Assembly (NCBI GenBank): GCA_009602735.1
Contig: WELA01007202.1
Coordinates: forward strand, 38,440 to 102,439
DNA from: Mesotaenium endlicherianum
Taxonomy: Eukaryota; Streptophyta; Zygnematophyceae; Zygnematales; Mesotaeniaceae
Direction: 5' to 3'
DNA length: 64,000 bases
A program made the position numbers and the translations under genes. Below the pieces are notes generated by a model. It searched no databases, was not told where the DNA came from, and was given only the letters and a program-made list of their open reading frames with translations. Positions within the stretch are counted from its first letter, which is position 1; every line of letters begins with the position of its first letter. This document shows positions 35,575 through 48,639 of the stretch, in pieces.

Positions 35575-38500
35575 GAGGTGTGCCAGCCGCCCGAAGGTGG
35601 AACCGCTTCAACGCCCCTTTGGCATTGGTCAGCTGGTCTTTAAATTCCCAAATGTCCCCAGAGGCATCGTAACCCTTCCATCTGACCAGGTACTTCATGA
35701 CATATTTAGATGATTGACGGACAGAGCGAGCGTCTAAAATCTCCTTGACCTCATATCCCTCAGGGTCACCATCCCGAACAGCGGGGACCGATCCCGGTTG
35801 GACAGGTGACCGACCTGTGAACAGTGTGTCACCTTTAACAGTATAGTTCTAGAAAGGAGACATTAAAGACCGAGTGACCCTTGTATTCAGCTGACATGTT
35901 CAGTTTGTAAGCATTTTGACCGACACGGCGCACCACCGAATACAGACCGACCCAGACAGGACCAAGCTTTTTCTTGACCACACCAGGTAGGTACAGGTGC
36001 TGAGAATGCAGTTTGACCAAATCGCCCTTAGAAAATGTCAGTTCTCGACGATGTTGATTAGCGTATTTTGGTTGGTTTTCCTGTGCTTTGTGCAGGTTTT
36101 GTTGGAGTTCTGACAGCGTGTCAGCAAACTCCTGAATTAACTGGAGGGAGACCGAATTGTCAATCCCTTCAGGGTGACTTAAAGAATCCCCTTGTACATC
36201 TAAAGGAGACTTAGAGACTCTACCCACGCTCAGTTTAAAAGGAGTCTTGCCCGTTGACACGTGCACCGCACTGTTGACCGCAAACTGGATTTGAGCAAAC
36301 AGGTCATCCCAATTGTCTTGTTCTTGGTTTATATAGGCTCTCAGTACCTCTTGCAGAACTCAGTTAGTTCTTTCAGTCTGCCCACCAATCTGAGGGTGGT
36401 TTGCTGTGCTAAGCAGCTGCTTGACTCCCATTAACCCCATTAAACCTCTCCAGAACTTAGAGGTAAATTTTGAGTCTCTGTCTGAGATTATATTAGCGGG
36501 TAGCCCATGTTGGCATACTACATGGTTGTAGAATTGTCTCGCTGTTTCGAGTGCAATTACTTTGACAATTGTGGGGATGAAAATGACCATATTTGTCAGT
36601 TTATCCACTACTACCAGTATCGAATCATGCCCATTGGCAGTTCGTGGTAGTGTTACCACCCAGTCCATGGATATTGTTTCCCAGCTTCTAGCTGGGATGG
36701 GCAGCGATTGTAAGAGACCCCCCAGTGGTGTGTACCTAGACTTATTTCTTTGACACTGATCACAGGACTTGACATATTTCAAGACCTTCAGAGGCAACCC
36801 CTCCCAATGATAATGTTTTACCAGTTTGCCAATTGTTTTGGCCTGCCCCAAATGCCCACCTAGTAAACTGTCATGTGCTTGACTCAGTAAAAGGGACCTT
36901 ATTTCCAAGTTATTAGGAATGACCAGCTTCAGCCCGCCTGTAGTAGTTTTAGTCACCCGGACCCCTCCCTTAAGTCTATACCCGAGTGCAGTAGCCGGAC
37001 ACACACCAGTAGTGAGGCAAGGCTCAAATGTTGGGTCAGAAAGGTAGGCTTTTCTAAGTTGTTCGAGGAAGGACTTTTTCACCTTTAGTGAAGTGAGTGC
37101 ACAAAGGACTTCATCTACAGTATGCTGACTAAAGTTCCCTTTTTGCAAGTCAGGTCTTCTAGAGAGTGCATCAGCAGGATTCAACTTCCCTTTTTTTCTA
37201 GTCAATGTGGACTTGAAACTGCTCCAGCATCTACCTCCTGCGGTTCTCCCTCCTCGACATCTTGGACTTCTTTTGAAAGTGGGTCAGAGCTAGATGATCT
37301 GTAATCACCTTAAAGGCTTTACCATGTAAGTATGCTCTCCACTGTTTGAGCACATGAATGATAGCAAGCGGCTCTTTATCATGCACGGAATAGTTCATTT
37401 CAACTGGGTTGAATTTCATGGACTCATACAGCACAGGGTGCCACTCCTGCCGTACCTTACCATCCTTTGTAGTTTTATCAGCAGGCTGCAACAAAATAGC
37501 GCCCATGGCAAAGTCAGAAGCATCAGTAACCACCTGCACAGGTTTGCAGGGGTCATACACGGCTAGCACTGGGGCAGAACAAAGAGCATCTTTAAGGGTC
37601 TGGAAGGCAGCCAGCTGCTCTTCCCCCCACACATACCCTATGTCTTTCTAGTAAGGTCAGTCAGTTTACTGGCCTTTGTATAATAATTCTCAATAAATTT
37701 CCTATAGTAGTTAGCCAATCCAAGGAAGAATCTAACTTCAAAGACAGATTGTGGTACAGGCCAGTCCCTTATGGTCTGGACTTTCGTAGGATCCACACTG
37801 ATGCCTCTTTGCTGACAACGTGGCCTAAAAATTCAACACTTTTCTTGAAGAAATCACACTTGCTCGTTTTAACATATAACCGGTTTCTTCTCAGAGTGTC
37901 CATGACTGTCTTTAAGTGTTCAGCATGCTGAGCTTCATCTTTAGGAAAAAATAAAATATCATCCAGGAAGACTTGCACAAACTTATCCAGGTAAGGTCTG
38001 AAAATGTCATTTATAGCATCCATGAAGGTTGCAGGAGTATTAGAGAGTCCAAATGGCATCACGTTGAACTCATAGTGCCCATAACGTGTGCGGAAGGCAG
38101 TCTTGTGTTCATCCCCCTCAGCAATCCTGATTTGATGATAATCACTCTTGAGATCTATCTTACTGAACACTTTAGCACCAGACAGGGTAACAAGCAAGTC
38201 CTCGATTCTGGGTAAAGCATACTTGTTCTTTACTGTAGTTCTGTTAAGAGCTCTGTAATCAACGCACATCCGCATACTCCCCTCCTTTTTCTTAACAAAG
38301 AGGATGGGTGCGCGCGCTATGAGGTGATTTATTGGGGGAAATGTAACCATTTTCCTCAAGCTCTGCAATTTGTGTTTTCAACTCTTCGCTCTCCCCATAA
38401 GACAAGCCATAAGTGCGTTGCCAGCGTGGGTGACTCCCAGGAAATACATCAATTCTGTGATCCACTTCTCTCTTAGGAGGTAGTCCTGGAGGCATATTAA

Positions 38501-39400
38501 AAACATCAGTGTATTGAGCAACATTTTTTGGAGCAGCAGGGTGCTCCGGAGGGCTTACCTTTTTCTCAACCACTTTTTCAGGTTGAGGAGGTATCTCTCT
38601 TAGCAGCAGACAGAACATTCTGTCTTTCTTCTGGTTCCATCTTTCGATGAACTCCATTGCATTCAGCAATTTGCATCCTCTTGGAAGCCTCTTCTTTTCC
38701 CTTATTTGCCATCCATACAGGTCAAGAGGAAGAACATTGGTGGGTGCCAAGTTAGTCTGCTCATCACTGGCTCCTCTTACTTTAACTGTACCTCTGCTCC
38801 AACTCACTTCAGCTTGATGTCTATTAAGCCAGGACCTGCCTAGCACAAGATCATAAAAGCCAATGTTGAATACCTCAAATGTAAGCGTTTCAGTTAGAAC
38901 CGCGATGCCAGAACCAAACTGGACCTCAATAGGCTTGGTTATAACTCCTCGCGGGATACTTGAGGCATCTCCAAGGAATATTTTTCTATCCCCTTGGGTG
39001 ACAGTAGGCAACCTTAGCCGCTTAACTAAGTCCTTATGGATGAAAGTATGTGACGCCCCTCCGTCAACAAATGCCCTCACCTTCCTACCTGCAATCATGC
39101 AATGCGGTAGGATAGGGAGAATTGTCTTTTTCGGACTTTCGCATTGTTCTCCTGACTTAACAACAAAATGTTGGACATTAAGTGGAACAAGATCATCCAG
39201 AGTGTGCACTCTCTGGAGATCTATATTGCTGATGGTCTTCTTTATCTGGTTGTCAGGCATGCATAGTGAATCCAGTTTAGCAGGACCCATAATACCTGCT
39301 ACGAGGGCAGCTAGTGACGACTCACTATCTCTAGCACCCTCACAGTCAATAGACTTGGTGACTGACTGTTGCTGTCTTTTAAAGACTGGTCTTTTCTCTT
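35575..39400 (-). pseudogene. element F pol region
   Basis: Protease ([11 protein letters not shown] near 39050), reverse transcriptase ([11 protein letters not shown] near 37950), RNase H ([15 protein letters not shown]), H2C2 zinc finger and integrase ([20 protein letters not shown] near 36640) appear in the expected order and closely match element B. Broken in several places. Confidence 0.85.
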
Positions 39401-40836
39401 GACCTTTGGGAGGTGCTTGACTGGACACTGCTCTCTGAATGACCCAACTGCTGGCAATGGAAGCAAACAGATTTTGCTGAGGCTGGTCTCGGCTTAGTCC
39501 TACCACCACCTCTTCCATAGCCACCTCGAGAGTAACCACCTCTCCCTCTATATTGCATAGCATTATACTCATACTCGTATTCATCACCCTGATCATCCTC
39601 AGCCTAGTCTCCTTCAATTGCATTGTAGGAACCGTGGGGCTTTTTGACAATCTTAGACACCAAAGCATTACTCTGGCGCTTGTGATTGAACTGCTACTGA
39701 TCCCAAGCATCAGCATCCTGGATCAAGTCAGCCAGTTTCTCATACTTCATTTCAGAAAAATGACCAGAGACTTCGGATTTCAAGCCATACCTGAAGTATG
39801 CTATCCTAGATCGCTCTGGCAATTCTGGCTGCTTCATCATGTTCTCCTGGAACTTTTGAGCAGACTCAGCAACTGAAGTGGTCTGCTTCAGTGTCAAGGA
39901 GTTCATCGCATAGATAGCCTTCTCCTGCTGATTGATCACATCAAACTTCTCATGCAGTTTCTCGACAAATTCTACCCAAGAAGGGTCACCGAGTTGTTGA
40001 GCCTTACGCTCTCCTTTCCAGTACAACCACTAGTCTGCTGCACTGCCTTTCAGTAGAGCACCAGTGTGCTTCACCTTCTTGTACTCCTGTAGTTTTGGGT
40101 AGTTCTCCAGCCACTGCTTAACATCAGCGAGAAACTTGATCAGGTAATACTTTTTGTTTCCCTCAAAATCATAGTCCTAGGGAGGTTTCGGCTTGGGCTT
40201 ACAAGGCCCTCTGCCACCACCACCAGTGGTTTGAGAACCCAATTGGTCTCTGTCCCGCAACAGAGATATTATGATTCTTTTATCCTCCTGTTGGGACTGA
40301 TACATGCTCGCCACTTGCGATTGCATTTGCACGAATAATGTTCCCAAATCCACACTCTGAGGTGGAAGTCTAGCAAATGTAGGAGTAGCAGTGGCATCCA
40401 CTCGTTGAGTAGTGTCCTCAACAGGCCCTCTTGCTCCTGCAGCAGCAATTCCTGCCGCATTCAGCCGGTCACGAATTTGACCTAGAGGTACATTGAGTTG
40501 TACAGCAGGAGGTGGGTTCAGAACATTGGCCCTTGCTGCCATAAGTTCTTCGACAGTGCGCTCGTCCGCTGGCTGTCCTTCCCTCCTTCTTGTATCTACA
40601 GCAGCTTTTACTAATCGTTCGGCTTCTAATCTGACTCTCTCCTCCTCAGCATGCTGTGCGGCGACTGCAGCAATAGCAGCTGCCTCATCTGCAGCCTCTT
40701 CAGCTGCAATATCTGCCACTGCTTCAGAATAGGTACGGGTTCCCGCCACATGGCTTTCAGCCTGATTTTCAGCATTCTGGTTATCCTGGTTCTCCATGTC
40801 TCGGGAGTTGCTAGCTTGAGACCTTGTCCTTACCAT
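39400..40836 (-). pseudogene. element F gag region
   Basis: Begins at ATG 40836 with [17 protein letters not shown], followed by an Ala/Glu-rich coiled-coil region as in B Gag and a retrotransposon Gag domain (about 39700-40100). Broken. Confidence 0.85.
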
Positions 40837-40869
40837 CAAAGAAGACTGTGATAACAGTTTTGATACCAC

Positions 40870-41593
40870 TGAAATGAATTGACTTACCAAATAGGCGATT
40901 AACAATTAATGAAGATCTTTATATCAGCAAGTAATCTTTATGGTATTTTCTGTTAATTGATTAAACAGCAAAAGACAACACACGAGCAATGGACAATACT
41001 CGCAAGTCAAATGGAAGTAAACTAGCATAAGTATTGCAATCAGTAAATTAACACATAAGCAAGGCTAGAAGACAGTGCATATCAATGGCTTCTCGCCTTG
41101 GATTCAGATCTCTCTCAGTAAGCTGTACCAGAGAGTTGGCCTCGTTTTCAAATACCAAACTCGAGAGCAATACCTAGCATATGTACATGGAATGACTTTA
41201 CTGTTCAACGGCCAGTGCGATGGCACCGCCTACCCAGGGATTAACCACGTTGGTAGGACCTTGCTTAACCAAATGCACCGCCATCTCCCATCATCCCGAA
41301 TCGCCATTCATCCTAAGGATGTCATGTGGCCATTCATCAAGTACACCACACTTCGATGCATATCTAGGCAATTCGTTGCTACCGAGTACGAAAGTCAACT
41401 GGCTGTCAAAGAATGTGTCAGCAAGCTGACCTAGTTGACTTCAGCCTGCTGCTCCCGGTTGAGTCATTAAACTGATAATTATATAAAGTCCAGCAGACTC
41501 AAAAGTAACTAAAGTTCAGCGGGCTGAACTTATTTAACTGGACTTATTATTATTAAATGAAAATAATATCTACCAATATACTGACTCATTACA
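40870..41593 (-). repeat. 5' LTR of element F
   Basis: Plus-strand text TGAAATGAATTGACTTACC to CTGACTCATTACA; the primer-binding site lies at 40855-40869. Length 724 bp; interleaved inverted repeats at 41228-41269. Confidence 0.85.
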
Positions 41594-41850
41594 CTATCTC
41601 AAAGATCCGTTTTTCCTAGATCTCCAGGAAACTGGCTTCAACGGTGTAGCCGTAACGATGGACAGTTTGGATAAAAGGAAAGAACACTCAGACTATACGT
41701 TTGAGGACGGTTTTTGGTGGCACAATGGGCGCATTGCTGTCCCAGAAGGCCAAGTAAGACTTGTGCTACTACAAGAAGCGCATGACTCTCCTTACTCTGG
41801 TCACCATGTTATTACCAAAACCACACACGCTTTGCGTCGAGGGTACATTT

Positions 41851-42347
41851 TGTAGTGAAATAGATAGATGAAGTACTTAGTGAAATATAATACTTTTATC
41901 TATTCTAGACTAGGATCTTTGAACACAAGTGGTAGCTTGAGAGATGGCTTCTTCATAGTTAATATATTTTTGGAATTTGGCAAGTACAAGAGTGATTCTG
42001 GAATGCCTTTCTATGTTCTAGCTCTTGTTTATATACTTGCTACATAAGTATTTACTAGGAAGGTGTATGTTGATGTGTTGGCACCCAACACATCCCAAAA
42101 CTTGCCACCTCTTTCTAGAACAATGTACACATGTCCTTTTGACCTAAAAATGGCACATTTGACTTTTGCCACATGGAGTTCTTCTAGGTCTTTCCTCGAA
42201 CTTCGAAAATGTCTTAGAAGGTTCGAAGGACATGAACCAAGTCACTAGAGTACCTATTCACACTTGAATCCACATAATACTACTCCAAATATATTTGAAA
42301 TCATTAAAATATATGCAAACTAATATATAATAACTCAAATCACTATA
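41851..42347 (-). repeat. 3' LTR of element D
   Basis: About 497 bp, matching 47947-48449 and 17433-17934. It contains the perfectly palindromic word TGTTGGGTGCCAACA-type core (GTGTTGGCACCCAACAC near 42074-42090). Confidence 0.85.
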
Positions 42348-43278
42348 TTACCCCCCCGACAGAATAAGCGACGTCTCGACGCGTCAAGTCAGGTCTTACA
42401 CATGTGGAGCAGACTAGTCAACAGCTTCAAGTCAGATGCCACACATGTGAAGAGGATTAGTCCAAGGCGCCAAGTCAGGTGCTACACATGTAAGGTAGAC
42501 TAGGCAAGGTCGTGGGTGGTGTGACCTTATTGGCTAGCCTACTCCTTGATGATAAAGAAAATTGTACAAGTTGGCCCAGAATCTGCCACGAATTCAAAAA
42601 TTCATAGCGTCCACAGAACTGCTCCAAATCTGAAAATTTGAGTGCCAAACAGATCGCGTCGGAGAACTCTACCGGGTCACCAAATTTGAGAGCATTCTAA
42701 TTTATGGAGTGTCGTTGAGAGCTGAAAGAGGAGGCACTCCTCCAAATCTGTGCAGAAACTTCTGAGAATCACAAGTCCTTCTATACTTCTCCAAATTCTG
42801 CAAACTAAGTCTCAAACTGGGTGCTGTAAGATTTTCTACCAGAGTCTTGAGGTTCAGAGCATTCCAAGTTCAGGGGAGGGCACAATGTCAGAAGGCATAT
42901 TCTGCCCTAACAATGCCAGCAGCTTGACCCCCTTCTACTTAGAGCATCATATCTCTCTCACCAGTGCTCCAAATTGAGCAAACTTGGACTCTAAATGACC
43001 GGCTACTCATGGACTACAGCCAAGTCAACTTTCAAAATTTATTATGCAGAGACCCATCACCAGTAGCAGTTTTAGTTTTCTGTCCAGAAACTGCGAGAAG
43101 AGAAGAGTGTCTAATGTCAATTTTTCCTCTTTCTTGTTCTTGCAGGCTGCCTCCAAGGGGTCTTCTGCTTCTTCTTGATGGTGGCAGGCTGCCTCCCTGA
43201 AGTTTTTGGGCTTCTATTCGAGAGACTTGGGGCTGGTCCAAGATGGGGGTTGGCGGCATGGAAGCGCTTCAACTTTCT
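42348..43278. repeat. non-coding 3' region of element D with tandem repeats
   Basis: Three ~44-bp units starting at 42385, 42429 and 42472 share AAGTCAG..., ACACATGT and AGACTAG/GGATTAG. Further on (about 42600-42880) two diverged ~190-bp units share CTCCAAAT, CTACC and GAGCATTC words. No accessory ORF. Confidence 0.6.
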
Positions 43279-46200
43279 CTAAACTTTGTCAAGGTAGTGC
43301 GCCGCCACCCAACTATTCTCCGAATCTGGATATCCTTTCCACTTGATCAAGTATTGCTGCTGTCTCCTGAAATTTCTCATAGCCACTATGTCTTCCACTT
43401 CGTACTCCAGATGATCATCCACTATTGTTGGGGCTGGTGGGGTTGTCACACGTCCTGGGAACTTGTTGTCGGGTTGCACATATGGCTTGAAGAGGGAAGC
43501 GTGGAATACGGGGTCGATGTGCATAGTCTGGGGAAGTTCTAGCTTGAAAGCAACGGGGTTGACTTGCTGGATAATCTTGAAGGGTCCCAAATACTTGGGA
43601 GAGAACTTGCTGCCGGCAGGCCTGTTGTTCAGGGAAATGTTCTTGGATGATAGTAACACGTTGTCACCCACTCTGTACGTAATTTCTCTTCTGGATCTGT
43701 TCGCCACTCTTGCTTGAGCATCTTGCGCGTGTTGTAGAGCTTTCTTCGCTGCTGTAAGGGCTGCTTCTAATGTCTCCATAAAATCTGTGGCTGCAGGTAC
43801 TTCATCATGGCCAGCCGTGAAGCTCAGTGGCGTGGTCGGATGGAAGCCATAGTTGAGGAAGAATGGGGACTCTTGGGTAGAGGCCTGCGTAGTGTTGTTG
43901 TAGGCAAACTCGAGGGGGGTCAAGTACATGTCCCAGTCTTGCTCGAGGGTAGACACGTAGGCCTTTAGAGAGGTCTTTAGGGTACGATTCATACGCTCGG
44001 TTTGCCCATCTGATTGTGGGTGGTAGGCAGTAGACATATCCAGCGATGTACCCAAGTTCTTGAAGAGATTTTTCCAGAAATGACTTGTGAATCTTGGATC
44101 ACTATCCGACACAATTCTTGATGGTAGTCCATGGAGTCGGAAGATGTTGTCAAAGATGAGTCTTGCAAGTTGTGGTGCTGTAGCCTTAGTCGTCGTGGGA
44201 ATAAAATGAGCCATCGTGGTAAGTCAGTCCACCACCGTGAGTATTGCATTATGGCCTCGAGGTGTCACGGGCAAGTCCACGATAAGGTCCATTGAGATGT
44301 CCGTCCATTGTCTTTTGGGGATTGGTAGTGGTTGGAGGAGTCCTCCCGCCTTTTGCGATGATGGCTTGATTCTTTGGCATGTGTCACAGCTCCTGCAGCA
44401 TTCCTTGACTTGCTTAGACATGCCTGGCCACCAATAAGTCTTGGCTAGAACGCCCGTGGTCCTTAGGATTCCGAAGTGTCCTCCAAGAGGGTTGTCGTGT
44501 GCTTCTCGTAGAAGCAAGAGCCGGAGGTCTAAGTCATTAGGAACACATCTCTGGCCCGTATCTTGCCTCACCCAATAATTGCCTTCTTGCTTCTTGCATG
44601 GGTCCAAGGCTGCTTCTCCGTTCTTGTAGTAAGGGTCTCTTTCATAGGCGGCTGAAAATCGAGCTTCCAGATCTGTCTTCAGGGATACCATCACTGCATT
44701 TAATTGCAGTCTTGAGAGGGGGTCAGCCGGGTTTGTCTTGCCGGGCTGGTACTGAATCGTGATGTTGTATTGTTGCAAGTATCCGCTCCATCTTGCTTGT
44801 CTCCTTGAGAGATACGGCTGCGTTTGGAGGTGCTTTAACGCCTCGTGGTCCGTGGTGACCAGTACTTTGCGTCCTTCAACGTAGCAGCGCCAAACCTTCA
44901 AGGCATGTACAATCGCCAATGCCTCTCGCTCCGTGGTTGTATAATTTTGCTCGGCTGGATTTAGCTTCCTTGACTCGTAGGCGATGGGCTGCAGTCCCTT
45001 GCCTTGGTCTTGAAGCAGGATTGCTCCTATTGCATAGGAAGATGCATCGGTGATGACGTGGAAGGGCCAATCTGGGTTTGGACTTGGGAGTGTGAGCACC
45101 GGGGATGTGGTCAATCTTCGCTTTAACTCTTGAAATGCCTCTTCCTCTTTCTCGGTCCATGTATATAGCCTGTCCTTCTTGAGTAGATCTGTCAGGGGGG
45201 CTGCTATGTGCGAGAAGCCTTGGATGAATTTTCTGTACCAATTGGCAAATCCCAAGAATGACTGGAGTTCTTTCTTGGTCGTGGGGGTTGGCCATTCCTC
45301 CACCACCGTGGTCTTCTTGGGGTCTATCTTGATGCCATCAGCAGTCACGTGGAGACCTAGGAACTCCACTTCTTGTTTGGCAAACTCGCATTTTGACTCC
45401 TTCGCAAACAGCTTGTTTTGCTTCAATACTTCAAGGACTTCTTTCAAGTGTCTCGCATGCTCTTCAAGGGTCTTGCTGTAGATAAGGATGTCATCGATGA
45501 ATACCACCACAAATCTGTCCAACATGGGCTGAAATATGGTGTTCATCATAGTCATGAAAGTTGCTGGCGCGTTGGTGAGTCCAAATGGCAGGACCATGAA
45601 CTCAAAATGTCCATATCTTGTCCTGAATGCCGTCTTCTCTATGTCCGGTTCTGCGATGCGAATCTGGTGGTAGCCGCTCCGTAAGTCAATCTTCGTGAAG
45701 TACTTGGCTCCAACCAGCCGGTCCATGAGCTCATCCATGCGCGGCAGCGGGTATCGATTCTTGATGGTGATCTTGTTGAGGGCGCGATAGTCCACACACA
45801 TCCTCAAGGTACCATCTTTCTTCTTGACAAATAGCACCGGGGCTCCAAATGGCGACTTGCTAGGTCGAATGAAGCCATGCTCCAGTAGCTCCTTGATTTG
45901 CTTCTTGACTTCGTCTAGCTCCGTGTATGACATTTTGAACGTAGGCCGAGAGATGGGCTTGCTTCCGGGCTCCAACTCTATCTTGTGGTCTACGAATCTT
46001 TTGGGGGGTAGGCCCTTGGGCAATTCCGGGGAGAACACTTCTTTGTAGTCCTCTAAGACTTCTTGTATCTCCTTGGGAACGGGGCTGCCTTCTTGACTCT
46101 CGATGTCTTTCTTGATGTCTTTTGGCGTGATCAAGGCCAAAAGAAGCTCGTGTCCCTTCCTCACAAGTCTCTTGAGTTGGAGGGCGGACAATAGTATCTC

Positions 46201-46782
46201 GTGTGCCGGCTTCTGGATGTCTTGGGTCTGGATATTCTGGATTGCGCGCAAAATACAGATTCTTGAAGTGATGTCATTCTTGATCTTGATAGTACCGGTC
46301 CTCCAATCAACTTGGGGGTTGTGCTTGGTCAACCAAGGCGTCCCTAGGATGACGTCGTACTTGCCCAATTGCATGGGGGAGAACACTACTCTATCCTTGA
46401 AGGACTTGATAGAGAGTGCCAAGGGGTACGTCTTCTTGGAAGGGGTAGTATAGGAGAATCCATCGGGCATCATAATCTCCTCGTCGTGGTCAAGAGTTCG
46501 CATAGTAATACCGTGCTTGGTGGCAAAATCTGCAGCAATGAAGTTGCCTTGAGCTCCGCTATCCACCAAGATGTGGACCTTCTCTCCTCCAAGGTAACCT
46601 CTCAAACTCATTGGGGCTGGAACGTCGTCTTCAACGGGGGTCTCCACCTCACTTGGCGTGTTGCCTTCTCGTGAAGTGGGTCTTGGGGTGGTAGGCTCCT
46701 GGCCTACCGGCGCTGTCCGTTTTTTGACAACTTTTTGGGGCATGAAAGTGCACGATGGCCCTTTTCCTTGCAATAAAAGCAT
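43279..46782 (-). CDS. pol: element D pol: protease, reverse transcriptase, RNase H, integrase, chromodomain
   Basis: Order in its own direction: aspartic protease ([15 protein letters not shown]), reverse transcriptase ([20 protein letters not shown]; active site FIDDILIYS), RNase H ([27 protein letters not shown]), H2C2 zinc finger ([10 protein letters not shown] ... [12 protein letters not shown]), integrase core with [11 protein letters not shown] and later the [11 protein letters not shown] segment, and a C-terminal chromodomain ([11 protein letters not shown] ... [15 protein letters not shown]). The chromodomain places it among chromoviruses, which steer integration to marked chromatin. 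It overlaps gag by about 80 bases in another frame, as expected where the family makes Gag-Pol by frameshift read-through. Nearly whole, about one break. Confidence 0.9.
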
Positions 46783-47909
46783 AGTCCAGCCGTCATGAGA
46801 GCTTCTTTTTCAGCCGGGGAGAGTCTTGCTTTCACTCCTTGCTGGTTTCTTGCATCATAAGTGTCATTGGAGGGTCTTCCACTCTTCCGGGCAGCCGCGG
46901 GGTCCCTTTTAATAACTCCGATTTCCATGGGTGTGGGTCCAGATTCGGATGTGGAAGGGGCTGCGTACACCCGCGTCGTCGGTACCCGTGAAGATGAAGG
47001 CACGGAGTGCTTGAAATCCAAGGTATCCACCTTTTGGGCCACTTCAATGATCTTTGAGAAGTCCGTCAAGTCGCGTAATTCCACTTCCTTTGCCACCTTG
47101 GGTTTGAGGCCAAAGATGTAGCGGTCAATCTTCTCCTCGAGAGACATGTTGGGGATCTCAAGAGTGAGGGCGTGAAATCTGGATGTATACTCTTGAACGG
47201 ACGTCGTTTGCTTGAGATGGTGGAGCTTTCCTCGGGCAATCTTCTCCGCATTGATGGGCATGAATTGCTTCTTGAGGGCCTCACGAAAATCTGCCCATCT
47301 TGCATATGATGGTGGGGGCTCTTGGCCATTCTTGAGGTGCGCCATAGCTTGATATATAGCCGCTTGATAGTTACGCCACCATAATGTTGCTGCTCCTCTA
47401 AGTAAGGTAACGGCGAAGGGAACGTAGTCCTCCTCGGGTACTTCAAGGAATGCGAGGTACGTCTCCACTTGGTAGAGCCATAAATTCAGGTTGGCACCTT
47501 TCCCGGGGTTGAAAGTGTCGGGTTTGCCGGGCTTGACGAGTTTCCTTGCTCTCGTTGGCTCTTGTGGAGGCGCTTGAGCCGGGGCTGGATTTTGAGCATT
47601 GCTCGCAATAGGGGCAACCATGGCAGCCATAGCTTCTCTTGACGCTTGCACGGTTGCTTCATAGGTGGCCAAGCCCACTTGGTTGTGGACGGTCATTAGG
47701 AAGGCTGCCCACTCATTTGCGGGAACTTCTTGTGGTGGGGTCAACTTTGCTATAGCGGCTGCCACGAGATTTGACGGTGCTCCTCCTTGTGATGCTTCTT
47801 GTTGTTGCAGATTTCCTTGAGTAGGCTCTCCCATCGGCGCTGGAGGAGGGTGTCTTGGAGAGGAAGGGCTTCCTTCAAAAGCTTGCTGTTGGTCTTGAGG
47901 ATCGGCCAT
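46704..47909 (-). CDS. gag: element D gag, 401 residues
   Basis: Structural protein of the particle. Starts [20 protein letters not shown], a Pro-rich head; the retrotransposon Gag domain follows ([34 protein letters not shown]); a CCHC zinc knuckle [14 protein letters not shown] lies near the end (about residue 380). ATG 47909 is just downstream of the primer-binding site. One uninterrupted frame. Confidence 0.92.
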   Translation of the reverse strand: MADPQDQQQAFEGSPSSPRHPPPAPMGEPTQGNLQQQEASQGGAPSNLVAAAIAKLTPPQEVPANEWAAFLMTVHNQVGLATYEATVQASREAMAAMVAPIASNAQNPAPAQAPPQEPTRARKLVKPGKPDTFNPGKGANLNLWLYQVETYLAFLEVPEEDYVPFAVTLLRGAATLWWRNYQAAIYQAMAHLKNGQEPPPSYARWADFREALKKQFMPINAEKIARGKLHHLKQTTSVQEYTSRFHALTLEIPNMSLEEKIDRYIFGLKPKVAKEVELRDLTDFSKIIEVAQKVDTLDFKHSVPSSSRVPTTRVYAAPSTSESGPTPMEIGVIKRDPAAARKSGRPSNDTYDARNQQGVKARLSPAEKEALMTAGLCFYCKEKGHRALSCPKKLSKNGQRR

Positions 47910-47946
47910 CTTCTTGTGCTACCAAAGTGCCTGGCTCCGATACCAC

Positions 47947-48449
47947 TGTAGTGAAACGGATAGATGAAGTACTTAGTGAAGTATAGTACTTTATCTATTC
48001 AAGACAAGGATCTTTGAACACAAGTGGTAGCTTCTTGAAAGAGGGATGGCTTCTTAATAGTTAATATATTTCTGGAATTTGGCAAGTACAAGAGTGATTC
48101 TGGAATGCCTTTCTATGTTCTAGCTCTTGTTTATATACTTGCTACATAAGTAATTACTAGGAAGGTGTATGTTGATGTGTTGGCACCCAACACATCCCAA
48201 AACTTGCCACCTCTTTCTAGAATAATGTACACATGTCCTTTTGACCTAAAAATGGCACATTTGACTTTTGCCACGTGGAGTTCTTCTAGGTCTTTCCTCT
48301 AACTTCGAAAATGCCTTAGAAGGTTAAAAGGACATGAACCAAGTCACTAGAGTACCTATTGACACTTGAATGCACACAATACTACTCCAAATATATTTGA
48401 AAATATTAAAATATATGCAAACTAATATATAATAACTCAAATCATTACA
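47947..48449 (-). repeat. 5' LTR of element D
   Basis: 503 bp, TGTAGTGAAACGG to AATCATTACA on the plus strand. The primer-binding site is 47935-47946 on the minus strand. Confidence 0.9.
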
Positions 48450-48639
48450 GTCCAATCGCTCACCAGTGTTTTCCGCTAGTGAAGGCTGGTATTGACACAT
48501 TCAGACTTAAAAGACGTACGCTTAACGAGGACATTAGGTTCTTTTAAGGGGGGAGGAACGTAACGATTTGAGCTTTTTAGGCGTATTTGGGACGTTTTCC
48601 CGAGTACGCCTAAAAAACCACTAATATGCTTTTGGTTTA

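Larger units (their letters stand above)
33508..41593 (-). mobile_element. Ty3/gypsy chromovirus (element F) with accessory ORF
   Basis: An 8,086-bp minus-strand element with LTRs at both ends and an identical 5-bp target duplication CTATC at 33503-33507 and 41594-41598. Order in its own direction: 5' LTR, primer-binding site GTGGTATCA, gag, protease, reverse transcriptase, RNase H, integrase, accessory ORF, polypurine tract, 3' LTR. It belongs to the same family as B (8.8 kb) but is more decayed, with roughly eight or more breaks. It is inserted in element C. Confidence 0.9.
41851..48449 (-). mobile_element. Ty3/gypsy chromovirus (element D), nearly whole
   Basis: A 6,599-bp minus-strand element: 5' LTR 47947-48449, primer-binding site TGGTATCGGAGC, gag, pol with a C-terminal chromodomain, a ~930-bp non-coding 3' region, polypurine tract (GGGGGGGTAA), 3' LTR 41851-42347. 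Its frames are long and it looks almost whole, with about one or two breaks. Both flanks are C-family DNA, but the 5 bp beside each LTR (CATTT and GTCCA) do not match. It lacks the accessory ORF of B and F. Confidence 0.88.
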
